From Erythrobacter litoralis (GTDB lineage: Bacteria > Pseudomonadota > Alphaproteobacteria > Sphingomonadales > Sphingomonadaceae): 64,000 nt of DNA. Location of the stretch: NCBI RefSeq assembly GCF_001719165.1, contig NZ_CP017057.1:1364001-1428000 (forward strand), in the 5' to 3' direction. This document shows positions 17,217 to 25,925 of the stretch, in pieces. Both the position numbers and the translations under genes were made by a program. Position 1 is the first letter of the stretch; each line of letters starts with the position of its first letter. A model generated the notes under the pieces. That model was not told the origin of the DNA. It was given only the letters and a program-made list of their open reading frames with translations, and did not search any database.

Positions 17217-19442
17217 ATGCGCTTGTCGATACTTGCAGCCGCAGGTGCTGCGATCCTTTCTTCCCAGCCCGCTCTTGCCGACGACACCATGATGGCAGAG
17301 CCCGAACTCACCTTCGAGCGGGTCTTCGCCTCGCCCTCCCTGAATGGCCCCACGCCGCGCCAGGCGAAGCTGTCGCCTGACGGCAAGTACCTCACGCTGC
17401 TCAGGAATCGCGAGGACGACCTCGAACGGTACGACCTGTGGGGCTACGACACCGCGACGCGCGAATGGCGCATGCTGGTCGACAGCGAGGCGATCGGCAC
17501 GGGCCGCGAACTGTCCGAGGACGAGAAGATGCAGCGCGAACGCGCGCGGGTCGGGAACCTCAAGGGCATCATCTCCTATCAATGGGCAAGCGACGGGTCG
17601 GGCGTGCTCGTGCCGCTGGACGGCGACCTCTATTTCGCCAATCTCGACGGCAGCGTGACGCGGCTGACCGACACCGAGGGCAGCGAACTCAATCCCAAGC
17701 TTTCGAGCAAGGGCGGGTACGTCTCCTTCGTGCGCGACCGCCAGCTGTGGGTCGGCCCGTTCGGAGAGGAAGCGCGCCCGATCACGCCAAGGGAAGCGGA
17801 CACGATCCGCTGGGGCGAAGCGGAATTCGTCGCGCAGGAGGAAATGGGCCGCCTCACCGGTTACTGGTGGTCGCCCAACGACCTCAGGATTGCCGTCCAG
17901 CGCACCGACGAAAGCCCGGTCGGCATCGTCACCCGCGCCGCGATCGGGGCGACGGGTACGAAAGTGTTCGATCAGCGATATCCGGTGGCGGGCTCGGACA
18001 ATGCGATCGTCCAGCTTTACGTGATGGACCCCGACGGCGGCAACCGGGTCAAGGTCGATCTGGGAGAGGAAACCGACATCTATCTCGCCCGCGTCGATTG
18101 GGGACCGGACGATTATCTGTATGTGCAGCGCCAGGACCGCGCGCAGACAAGGCTCGACATGCTGCGCGTCGATCCCGAGACGGGCGCAAGCGAGATCTGG
18201 TTCACGGAGAAATCCGCCCGGCCCGATTACTGGATCAACCTGTCGGACAATTACCGCTTTCTGAAAGACGGCAGCCTGCTGTGGTGGTCGGAGCGGTCGG
18301 GCTTTGGCCAGTTCTATCGCTTCGATGGCAGCGAATGGACCCAGCTGACCCAAGGCAATGCGCCCGCGACCAGCCTCGACGGTGTCAACGAGGAGGAGAA
18401 CGCGCTGTTCTACACCCGGGTCGACGACGTGCTGACGACGCAGGTCTACCGCGCCGCACTCGATATGGCGGTGGAGCCCCAGCGTCTGACCGATCCCGAC
18501 TACACCAACAGCGCCAGCATGGACGCAAAGGGCCGCGCATTGCTCGTGACGAGGTCGAAACCCGACCAGCCGCCGCAGAGCTATCTCGCAGGGCGCGAAG
18601 GGCAGCGGATCACCTGGATAGAAGAAAACGCGCTCGACGCCGATCACCCCTACACGCCGTTTCTATTGAGCCATGTCATGCCCGAATACGGCACGATTCC
18701 GGCCGAGGACGGGACGGAACTTCACTACATGATGCTCAGGCCCGAGATGGAGCCGGGGAAGCGATATCCCGTGTTCTACTACCACTATTCCGGCCCGGGC
18801 CCGCAGCTGGTGAACAAGGGCTGGACCGGCGCGCTCGCGCAGGCGGTGGTCGATCGCGGCTATATCTGGTTCGCGCTCGACAATCGCGGGTCGGCCAATC
18901 GGGGCGTCGATTTCGAGCAGCCCATCTACCGTGCGATGGGCGGCGTCGAAGTGCGTGACCAGAAGGCCGGGGCCGAATGGCTGAAAAGTCGGTCCTTCGT
19001 AAATCCCGACAAGATAGCGATCTATGGCTGGTCCTATGGCGGCTACATGACGATCAAGCAGCTCCAGGCCGATCCGGGCCTCTACGCCGCGGGCATTTCG
19101 GGCGCGCCGGTGACCAAGTGGGAGCTTTACGACACCCATTACACCGAGCGCTACATGGGCGATCCGAACGAGGTTCCCGAAGCCTATGCAACGGCGAGCG
19201 CGATCGCGAATGCGGGGACGATCAGCGACCCGCTGCTCATCGTCCACGGAATGGCGGACGACAACGTCGTATTCGAGAATTCCTCGGAGATCATCGCCGC
19301 GCTGCAGGAAGGCAACGTCCCGTTCGAAATGATGCTCTATCCCGGCTACACGCACCGCGTATCGGGCGAGAACATCTCGCCCCATCTGTGGAACACGATC
19401 TTCCGCTTCCTCGAAAGCCACGATGTGACGCCGCCGGAATGA
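17217..19442 (+). CDS. Exported S9 family peptidase (dipeptidyl-peptidase IV type)
   Basis: 741 residues. A signal peptide (cleavage near AlaAsp at 21-22), an N-terminal beta-propeller rich in WSPNDLRIAVQR-type blades, and a C-terminal alpha/beta hydrolase domain. The catalytic triad can be seen: Ser606 in GWSYGGYM, an Asp in DDNV (681/682) and His713 in YTHRV. DPP IV-type enzymes release dipeptides after proline or alanine; substrate is not known here. It stands alone after the rplS terminator. Confidence 0.92.
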   Translation: MRLSILAAAGAAILSSQPALADDTMMAEPELTFERVFASPSLNGPTPRQAKLSPDGKYLTLLRNREDDLERYDLWGYDTATREWRMLVDSEAIGTGRELSEDEKMQRERARVGNLKGIISYQWASDGSGVLVPLDGDLYFANLDGSVTRLTDTEGSELNPKLSSKGGYVSFVRDRQLWVGPFGEEARPITPREADTIRWGEAEFVAQEEMGRLTGYWWSPNDLRIAVQRTDESPVGIVTRAAIGATGTKVFDQRYPVAGSDNAIVQLYVMDPDGGNRVKVDLGEETDIYLARVDWGPDDYLYVQRQDRAQTRLDMLRVDPETGASEIWFTEKSARPDYWINLSDNYRFLKDGSLLWWSERSGFGQFYRFDGSEWTQLTQGNAPATSLDGVNEEENALFYTRVDDVLTTQVYRAALDMAVEPQRLTDPDYTNSASMDAKGRALLVTRSKPDQPPQSYLAGREGQRITWIEENALDADHPYTPFLLSHVMPEYGTIPAEDGTELHYMMLRPEMEPGKRYPVFYYHYSGPGPQLVNKGWTGALAQAVVDRGYIWFALDNRGSANRGVDFEQPIYRAMGGVEVRDQKAGAEWLKSRSFVNPDKIAIYGWSYGGYMTIKQLQADPGLYAAGISGAPVTKWELYDTHYTERYMGDPNEVPEAYATASAIANAGTISDPLLIVHGMADDNVVFENSSEIIAALQEGNVPFEMMLYPGYTHRVSGENISPHLWNTIFRFLESHDVTPPE

Positions 19443-19562
19443 TGCGCGAAGGTGCCTGCTGCCCCATTATCCGGGCGGAATGACCTGAGGCGCGCAAGAC
19501 ATGGTTGTCGCAGCGGCGCGAGTCGCTATCTCGCTCACGGCAACACAAAAGGAGAATGCGAA

Positions 19563-20588
19563 TTGGGCTATCGGGTGGCCATCGTCGGGGCGACCGGCAA
19601 TGTCGGGCGTGAAATGATGCAGATCCTCGCCGAACGCGAGTTTCCGGTGGACGAGGTCGCTGCGGTAGCCTCCGGTCGCTCCACCGGGACCGAGGTCGAA
19701 TATGGCGACACCGGCAAGATGCTGAAATGCCGGAACATCGAGCATTTCGATTTCGCGGGCTGGGACATCGCGCTGTTCGCGGCCGGAAGCGGCCCGGCCA
19801 AGGAATACGCGCCCAAGGCCGCGGCGGCGGGATGCGTCGTGATCGACAATTCCTCGCTCTACCGCATGGATCCCGACGTGCCGCTGATCGTGCCCGAGGT
19901 GAACCCGGACGCGATCGACGGCTATACCAAGCGCAACATCATCGCCAATCCCAACTGCTCGACCGCGCAGCTCGTGGTCGCGCTGAAGCCGCTCCATGAT
20001 TTCGCGACGATCAAGCGGGTGGTGGTCTCGACCTACCAGTCGGTCTCCGGCGCGGGCAAGGCGGGGATGGACGAGCTGTTCGAACAGTCGCGCGCGATCT
20101 TCGTCGGCGATCCCGTGGCCCCGGCCAAGTTCACCAAGCAGATCGCCTTCAACGTCATTCCCCATATCGACGTCTTCCTCGAGGACGGCTCGACCAAGGA
20201 GGAATGGAAGATGGTGGTCGAGACGAAGAAGATCCTCGATCCCAAGATCAAGCTGAACGCGACCTGCGTGCGCGTGCCGGTCTTTGTCGGCCATTCCGAG
20301 GCGATCAACATCGAATTCGAGAACGAGATCTCCGCGGAACAGGCCCAGGAAATCCTGCGCGAGGCCCCCGGCATCATGCTCGTCGACAAGCGCGAGGACG
20401 AGGGATACGTCACCCCCGTCGAATGTGCGGGCGACAGCGCGACCTACATCTCGCGCGTGCGGGAGGACCCGACGGTCGATAACGGGCTGACCCTGTGGTG
20501 CGTTTCCGACAACCTGCGCAAGGGCGCGGCATTGAACGCGGTGCAGATCGCCGAACTGCTCGGGCGGCGGCATCTCCAGAAAGGGTGA
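19563..20588 (+). CDS. asd: Aspartate-semialdehyde dehydrogenase
   Basis: 341 residues: NADP-binding GATGNVGREM at the N-terminus, active-site Cys132 in NPNCSTAQL, and STYQSVSGAGKAGMDEL. It makes aspartate semialdehyde for lysine/DAP, threonine and methionine. The start is a TTG at 19563 with an AAAGGAG site 8 bases upstream; the ATG that overlaps this site is out of frame. First gene of a compact operon in which each next gene starts within a few bases of, or overlaps, the one before. Confidence 0.95.
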   Translation: MGYRVAIVGATGNVGREMMQILAEREFPVDEVAAVASGRSTGTEVEYGDTGKMLKCRNIEHFDFAGWDIALFAAGSGPAKEYAPKAAAAGCVVIDNSSLYRMDPDVPLIVPEVNPDAIDGYTKRNIIANPNCSTAQLVVALKPLHDFATIKRVVVSTYQSVSGAGKAGMDELFEQSRAIFVGDPVAPAKFTKQIAFNVIPHIDVFLEDGSTKEEWKMVVETKKILDPKIKLNATCVRVPVFVGHSEAINIEFENEISAEQAQEILREAPGIMLVDKREDEGYVTPVECAGDSATYISRVREDPTVDNGLTLWCVSDNLRKGAALNAVQIAELLGRRHLQKG

Positions 20589-20593
20589 GCGCG

Positions 20594-21148
20594 ATGCGGC
20601 CTGCCATTCTTGCCGGGGCCATGCTGGCGCTTGCCGCCTGCGGAAGCGAACCCGAGGAAGCGTCGCTCGAGGAGACGCCGGCCCGGCAGGCGATCGAGGC
20701 CAATGCCGTGCGCCTTTCTGGCGAGGGCCTGGCGGTCGGGGGCGAGGCGTTCTTCTTCAATGCCGGACGAAACGAGGTCGAGACCGCGCTTGCGAAAGTG
20801 CTGGGTGAGCCGAGCCGGAGCGACACCAACACCGAATGCGGTGCAGGCCCGATCGATTTCACCGATTTCGACGGCGGGCTGACGCTGCATTTCCAGGAGG
20901 CTGCGCTCGTCGGGTGGAACTGGCACCTGCCCTATGAGGGCGATGCTCCCACGGCCGAGAATGTCGCGCTTGCGGGCGGAGAAACCCTCGGCGCCTCGCG
21001 CGCCTCGGTCGAGGGGCGCGAGGGTTTCGTGCTTGTCGAAGGCAGCACTCTGGGCGAGGAATTCGTGCTCGCCAGCGGTGTGGGCGGCTTCATCGAGGAA
21101 GGCGAGGTCGCGATGCTGCACGCCGGAACCCAATGCTTCTTGCGATGA
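20594..21148 (+). CDS. Putative lipoprotein of unknown function
   Basis: 184 residues with a short signal and lipobox LALAAC (Cys16). The mature part has a Cys in NTECGAGP and one near the C-terminus (TQCFLR), perhaps a disulfide. No family recognised. It begins 5 bases after the asd stop and is part of that operon. The frame is open upstream into asd but only from this ATG is there a signal peptide. Confidence 0.78.
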   Translation: MRPAILAGAMLALAACGSEPEEASLEETPARQAIEANAVRLSGEGLAVGGEAFFFNAGRNEVETALAKVLGEPSRSDTNTECGAGPIDFTDFDGGLTLHFQEAALVGWNWHLPYEGDAPTAENVALAGGETLGASRASVEGREGFVLVEGSTLGEEFVLASGVGGFIEEGEVAMLHAGTQCFLR

Positions 21149-21161
21149 GGCGGGACAGGCG

Positions 21162-21821
21162 ATGACACTGGCTTGCGACCTCTATTTCAGTTTCCGTTCG
21201 CCCTATTCCTATCTTGCGATCGGCCGCTACCGCGCGATGATGCAGGAATACGATCTCGACATTACGCTGCGTCCGGTCTGGCCGCTTGCCGTGCGCCAGC
21301 CGGATTTCTTCGAGCGCAATCACCCCAACTGGCTCGGTTACACGATGCGCGACATGATGCGGGTGGCGCAGTTTCACGACATTCCCTTCGGTCCGCCCAT
21401 GCCCGATCCGATCGTGCAGGACGTCAACACCCGCCAGATCAGCGCCGACCAGCCTCATATCAGGCGGATCACCCGGCTCGGTCAGGCTGCGGCGCGGCGG
21501 GGCAGGGGGATCGCCTTCGCGCACGAGGCGGGCAAGCTCATCTGGGGCGGGGCCACGGGCTGGAACGAGGGCGAGCATCTGAAAGGCGCGGCCGAGAGGG
21601 CCGGGCTCGATTTCGCGCAGATGGAGGCCGAGGCCGTGGACGATGCCGAAGCGCTCGATGTCGAAATCGCCGCCAATCAGGCTGCGCTCGAAGCCGCTGG
21701 CCATTGGGGCGTGCCGACCCTCGTCTTCGAGGGCGAACCGTTCTTCGGGCAGGACAGGATCGAGATTGTGAAATGGCGGATGAAGCAGAAGGGCCTCGCG
21801 CCGAGGGCTGCGGAGCAGTGA
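21162..21821 (+). CDS. 2-hydroxychromene-2-carboxylate isomerase-like, DsbA-fold protein
   Basis: 219 residues. The N-terminus LYFSFRSPYSYLAI (7-20) is the glutathione-binding motif of HCCA isomerases and kappa-class GST relatives, with Ser13 in place of the redox Cys of DsbA; the C-terminal GVPTLVFEGEPFFGQDRIE is also typical. The natural substrate is unknown; no aromatic degradation genes are near. It starts 13 bases after the lipoprotein gene and overlaps the next gene by 4 bases. Confidence 0.88.
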   Translation: MTLACDLYFSFRSPYSYLAIGRYRAMMQEYDLDITLRPVWPLAVRQPDFFERNHPNWLGYTMRDMMRVAQFHDIPFGPPMPDPIVQDVNTRQISADQPHIRRITRLGQAAARRGRGIAFAHEAGKLIWGGATGWNEGEHLKGAAERAGLDFAQMEAEAVDDAEALDVEIAANQAALEAAGHWGVPTLVFEGEPFFGQDRIEIVKWRMKQKGLAPRAAEQ

Positions 21822-22279
21822 ACGTCAGCCTCTTTGCGATCGGCCATGTGCGCGGCGGGCGCGATAGGGTCGAGGACGATCAATGGGGCCATGTCGAGGC
21901 GGTCATCGAACTCGACCCCGCCCGTTTCGGGCCAGAGGCGCTGGAGGGGCTCGACGAATTCAGCCATGTCGAGGTGATCTTCCTCTTCGACCGGGTCGAC
22001 GAAAACGCGGTTCACACCGGCGCGCGTCACCCGCGCGGGATGAGCGACTGGCCGTGCGTCGGTATTTTCGCCCAGCGCGGAAAGGACCGTCCCAACCGGC
22101 TTGGCCTGACCACCTGCGAGGTCATCGGGATCAAGGGCCTGTCCGTTTCCGTGCGCGGGCTCGATGCGGTGAACGGCACGCCCGTTCTCGACCTCAAGCC
22201 GGTGATGAGCGGCTTCCGCCCGCGCGGAGAGCTGCGTGAGCCGCAATGGGCGCGCGATATCATGAAGGATTACTGGTGA
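21818..22279 (+). CDS. TrmO/TsaA-like tRNA methyltransferase
   Basis: 153 residues of the UPF0066/TrmO fold: ARHPRGMSDWPCVGIFAQRG and DRPNRLGLTTCEVI carry the SAM-binding and active-site pattern, and DVxDLKPV appears as VLDLKPVMSGF. E. coli TrmO methylates t6A37 of tRNA-Thr; this shorter form lacks the extra C-terminal domain, so the exact substrate is open. The GTG start overlaps the previous stop (GTGA); the end overlaps the next gene in the same way. Confidence 0.85.
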   Translation: MNVSLFAIGHVRGGRDRVEDDQWGHVEAVIELDPARFGPEALEGLDEFSHVEVIFLFDRVDENAVHTGARHPRGMSDWPCVGIFAQRGKDRPNRLGLTTCEVIGIKGLSVSVRGLDAVNGTPVLDLKPVMSGFRPRGELREPQWARDIMKDYW

Positions 22280-23040
22280 GCGATCACACGACCACCCATT
22301 TCGCCTCGTTCGACGGCACGAAGCTCGCGCTTCACCGGCAGGGCGAGGGGCGGCCCGTCCTGCTGCTCCACGGCCTGTTCTCGAGCGCGCAGATGAACTG
22401 GCTCAAATGGGGCCATGCCGCACGGATCGCCGGTGCTGGTTTCGAGGCGATCATGCTCGATTTCAGGGTCCATGGCGAAAGCGAAAGCCCACGCGAGCCG
22501 GAACGTTATCCAAAGGACGTGCTGGTGCGCGACGTCGCGGCCCTGGCGGAACATCTCGGGCTGGAGGAGGGCGACTTCGACCTCGTCGGCTTTTCCCTCG
22601 GCGCCCGCACCGCGCTTCATGTCGCCGCACGCGGGGTTCTGTCGCCCCGGCGCATGGTCGTGTGCGGGATGGGCGTCACCGGGCTGACCGGGTGGCAGCA
22701 GCGCGCGGCGTTCTTCAAGCGGGTGATCGACGAGTTCGACACGATCGAGCGCGGCGATCCCGCCTGGCAATCGCGGCAATTCCTCAAATCGCAGGGCGTC
22801 GATCGGGTCGCGGCGCGGCTGCTGCTCGATGCGATGGGCGATCTCGAACTCGAGGCGCTCGAGAACGTCGCCTGCCCCGCACTCGTGGTGTGCGGCGTCG
22901 ATGACCGCGACAACGGTTCGGCGAGCCACCTTGCGCAATTGCTGCCCGATGCGCGCTACGAGGAAGTGCCCGGCGCACATCTCGACAGCGCGACCCGGCC
23001 CGAACTGGGCGAGGCAATCGTGGATTTCCTGAAGGACTGA
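22276..23040 (+). CDS. Alpha/beta hydrolase
   Basis: 254 residues. Oxyanion region LLLHGLFSS, nucleophile Ser in DLVGFSLGART, an Asp in VCGVDDRDNG and a His in GAHLDSATR complete a standard triad. The substrate is not evident. GTG 22276 overlaps the TrmO-like stop by 4 bases, making it the last gene of the asd operon; an ATG 30 bases upstream is a less likely start. A GC-rich hairpin follows. Confidence 0.88.
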   Translation: MSDHTTTHFASFDGTKLALHRQGEGRPVLLLHGLFSSAQMNWLKWGHAARIAGAGFEAIMLDFRVHGESESPREPERYPKDVLVRDVAALAEHLGLEEGDFDLVGFSLGARTALHVAARGVLSPRRMVVCGMGVTGLTGWQQRAAFFKRVIDEFDTIERGDPAWQSRQFLKSQGVDRVAARLLLDAMGDLELEALENVACPALVVCGVDDRDNGSASHLAQLLPDARYEEVPGAHLDSATRPELGEAIVDFLKD

Positions 23041-23058
23041 CGTCGAAGGGAAATTAGT

Positions 23059-23091
23059 GGGCCCCCGCCGCAGACGGATCGGCGGGGGCCC
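23059..23091 (+). terminator. GC-rich hairpin at the end of the asd operon
   Basis: A perfect 12-bp stem (GGGCCCCCGCCG with its complement) and 9-base loop, 18 bases after the hydrolase stop. No T tract follows, so it may need Rho or may act as an mRNA end-protecting structure. A second, weaker CCGGCC/GGCCGG repeat comes directly after it. Confidence 0.6.
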
Positions 23092-23287
23092 GGGCTCTCC
23101 GGCCTCACGGGGGCTATGGCCGGTGAGCGTACCGATCGTCGCAAGGATCGGTATCAGTTTTCGTTGTCCAGTGGAAGCAACATTATCTCATGTCATTCAA
23201 GGAATCCAGCAAAATGCGATGCGACCTGCTTAGCAATAGAGACAGGGCGTTCGCGAACTGCGCTTTGACGCGGCTCCGTCACCCGTT

Positions 23288-24331
23288 ATGCTCATCTCCA
23301 TGAGATCGAGGGACATGCCGGGGCTGCTCGCACTGACGGGGGCAATGCTGCTAGCAGCCGGATGCGCAGCCGCACCAAAGCCGGACGGGGCGGCGGGCGC
23401 GGGCAGTGTCTCCGCCCCGGCGACGCTGTTCGTCGCGGGCAAGCGCGGCAACACCCTGTCGAAAATCGCTCTTGAAAGCGGCGAGGAAGTCCTGCGCAAG
23501 GACAGCTGCACCAATCCGCACGAACTCGCGACTTCGCCCGATGGCATGTTCGTGGCGCTCGCCTGTTATGGCGGGACGACCGTGGACCTGTTCTCGGCAG
23601 CCACGCTCGAACGGGTCGCCAGCATCGATCTCGGCGAAAATGCCCGCCCGCACGGGATCGTGTGGCACGAAAGCGGCGACATCTTCGCCACCGCCGAGGG
23701 ACGAGGCTCCCTTTTCCGCATCGCGGGCCCGCTGACGGACGAACGGGCCCTGTTCGAATTCGCCACCGGCAAGGAAGGCAACCACATGCTCGCCGTCAGC
23801 GCTGATGCGAAGACGGCATGGACCACCGATCTCGGCTCGCGCACGGTGACGCGGATCGACCTCGTCACCCGCCGCGCGCCTTTTTCGGTGACGGTGGGGG
23901 AGGAGCCCGAAGGTATCGCGCTCACCCCTGACGGAGGCGCACTGTGGGTCTCAGCGCGCGGATCGAACCAGGCCTTCGCGCTCGATCCCGTAACAATGAA
24001 AGTGCGCGAGACGGTCGCGACCGGGCGCTTCCCGCTGCGGATCGCGATCCGGCCCCAGGGCGATGTCGCGGTCACGTCGGACCTGATGGACGGCTCGCTC
24101 TCGGTCATCGACCTCGACGGGGCCGAGGTGATCCGTACGATCCGCGTCTCCGGTCCCGAGGCGGCGCAGGACCGGTTCCAGGTGACGATCCTGTGGTCGG
24201 ACGACGGCCGGCGCATCTATGTCGCGGAGACCGCGAGCGACACCATCGCCGAGGTCGATTACGCCAGTGGCACCGTCCTGCGCCGCCTTGCGGCAGGTGA
24301 GGGCGGGGACGGGCTGGCCATCCTGCCGTGA
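23288..24331 (+). CDS. YncE-like beta-propeller lipoprotein
   Basis: 347 residues. A hydrophobic signal with lipobox LLAAGC (Cys26) and then repeated blades such as ATSPDGMFVALACYGGT, ALTPDGGALWVSARGSN and SDDGRRIYVAETASD, the pattern of YncE/lactonase-type seven-bladed propellers. Likely anchored in the envelope; ligand unknown. Starts at 23300 or 23315 are also possible, since no clear ribosome site is seen. Its stop overlaps the GTG of the RimB-like gene. Confidence 0.85.
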   Translation: MLISMRSRDMPGLLALTGAMLLAAGCAAAPKPDGAAGAGSVSAPATLFVAGKRGNTLSKIALESGEEVLRKDSCTNPHELATSPDGMFVALACYGGTTVDLFSAATLERVASIDLGENARPHGIVWHESGDIFATAEGRGSLFRIAGPLTDERALFEFATGKEGNHMLAVSADAKTAWTTDLGSRTVTRIDLVTRRAPFSVTVGEEPEGIALTPDGGALWVSARGSNQAFALDPVTMKVRETVATGRFPLRIAIRPQGDVAVTSDLMDGSLSVIDLDGAEVIRTIRVSGPEAAQDRFQVTILWSDDGRRIYVAETASDTIAEVDYASGTVLRRLAAGEGGDGLAILP

Positions 24332-24795
24332 ACCCCTTTCCCGATCCCCCCCGCATCCTGCCCGTCGTCGGCTGGCGCGAAATGGTCGATCTGCCCGAGC
24401 TCGGCCTTGCGCGGATACCGGCCAAGATCGACACAGGCGCGCGCACATCTTCGCTTCACGGGCAGGTGATCGACGAATTCGCGCGCAACGGCGAGAAATA
24501 CGTGCGTTTCGCGGTCGACTGGGACGGCGAGCGGCACGAATGCGAGGCGGTTCATGTCGATATTCGCGGTGTCACCAGTTCGAATGGCGAAACCCAGCGC
24601 CGCTATGTCATCAAGACCCCGCTGACGATCGGCGAGGTTCGCTTCCGCGCCGAGATCAGCCTGGCCGACCGGTCGGACATGAAATTCCCGATGCTGGTCG
24701 GCCGCTCGTCGCTGCGTCGCCGCTTTGTCGTCGATAGCGGATATTCATGGCTGCAATCTCGCGGCATGGAGGCGGTGAAGGGACATCGGCCCTGA
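24328..24795 (+). CDS. rimB: RimB-like retropepsin-fold protease (ATP-dependent zinc protease family)
   Basis: 155 residues of PF05618. The motif [13 protein letters not shown] (33-45) carries the retropepsin-type Asp35-Thr-Gly. In Pseudomonas the homologue RimB works with RimK and trims the glutamates that RimK adds to ribosomal protein S6. Here it is 49 bases upstream of a rimK gene, which supports this role. The GTG start overlaps the propeller gene (GTGA). The symbol is given on context plus family; the older family name is misleading. Confidence 0.82.
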   Translation: MNPFPDPPRILPVVGWREMVDLPELGLARIPAKIDTGARTSSLHGQVIDEFARNGEKYVRFAVDWDGERHECEAVHVDIRGVTSSNGETQRRYVIKTPLTIGEVRFRAEISLADRSDMKFPMLVGRSSLRRRFVVDSGYSWLQSRGMEAVKGHRP

Positions 24796-24844
24796 CCCGC
24801 CGGCCCGATTCGCCCCCGTTTCACTCAGACCAAGGTTTGCCTTC

Positions 24845-25750
24845 ATGAAAATCGCGATGCTGGCCCGCAATCCGAACCTCTATTCGCATATCCGGCTGAA
24901 GGAAGCGGCGGAGCAGCGCGGGCACGAGCTCGACATTCTCAACACGACCCGCTGCACGGTCCATATCGCGAGCCATCGGCCGGAGGTCTATTACAACGGC
25001 GAGCCGATGATCGGTTATGACGCGGTGATCCCGCGTATCGGGGCCTCGATCACCAATTACGGCCTCGCGATCCTCAGGCAGTTCGAGATGCGCGGCTGCT
25101 GGCCGCTGAATGAAAGCGTCGCGATCGGGCGCAGCCGCGACAAGCTGCGCAGCTTGCAGATCCTCGCCAAGCACGGGTTAGGACTGCCGCTCACTGCCTA
25201 TGCCAATGATCCCAAGCAGGCCGAAGAGATCATCAAGGCGGTCAAGGGCCCTCCGGTCGTCATCAAGCTGCTCGAGGGAACGCAGGGTATCGGCGTCGTG
25301 CTCGCCGAGACGATGTCGAGCGCGAAGTCGGTGATCGAGGCGTTCCGCGGCGCGAACGTCAACATCCTCGTGCAGGAATTCATCAAGGAAGCGGGCGGGA
25401 CCGACATCCGTGCGCTTGTCGTCGGGGGCAAGGTGGTGGCCGCGATGAAGCGCACCGGGGCGGCGGACGATTTCCGCTCCAACCTCCATCGCGGCGGCAG
25501 TGCGCAGGTCATCAAGATCACGCCAGAGGAACGCTCCACCGCCGTGCGCGCGGCCAAGCGGATGGGGCTGAACGTGTGTGGGGTCGACATGCTGCGGTCC
25601 AATCACGGCCCCGTCATCATGGAAGTCAATTCATCACCCGGCCTCGAAGGCATCGAAAGCGCGACGGGGAAGGACGTTGCAGGCCAGATCATCGCCTTCA
25701 TTGAGGCGAACGCGAAGGTAGGCAGGACCAAGACGCGCGGTCAGGGGTAA
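24845..25750 (+). CDS. rimK: RimK-type ATP-grasp ligase (S6 glutamate ligase)
   Basis: 301 residues, the length of E. coli RimK (300). ATP-grasp features include [40 protein letters not shown] and the metal-binding [14 protein letters not shown]. RimK adds glutamate residues to the C-terminus of ribosomal protein S6 with ATP; some relatives make other peptide bonds. The neighbouring RimB-like gene and the S6 gene 4.4 kb away favour S6 modification. A convergent chemoreceptor pseudogene follows. Confidence 0.92.
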   Translation: MKIAMLARNPNLYSHIRLKEAAEQRGHELDILNTTRCTVHIASHRPEVYYNGEPMIGYDAVIPRIGASITNYGLAILRQFEMRGCWPLNESVAIGRSRDKLRSLQILAKHGLGLPLTAYANDPKQAEEIIKAVKGPPVVIKLLEGTQGIGVVLAETMSSAKSVIEAFRGANVNILVQEFIKEAGGTDIRALVVGGKVVAAMKRTGAADDFRSNLHRGGSAQVIKITPEERSTAVRAAKRMGLNVCGVDMLRSNHGPVIMEVNSSPGLEGIESATGKDVAGQIIAFIEANAKVGRTKTRGQG

Positions 25751-25925
25751 GGGGCCGGGGCGCCTTCTCCGCCCGAGCCCTGGCCGGTCTATCCAACGGT
25801 CATCCAGCGCCGGGCGGTCCAGACCGGACCCGACAGCTCGCGTCTTGAAATGAGCATGAATGGCGCTCGCGAGCGGCTTCATGCCGGTTTCCTTCGAGCG
25901 CTGATGCGCAAGCGGAACGCTTGGA

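Noticed and set aside
25864..25875. 12-bp palindrome CGCTCGCGAGCG between rimK and the chemoreceptor remnant
   Set aside because: Short, pure GC-type palindromes are frequent by chance here and it lies in a convergent gap without T tracts.
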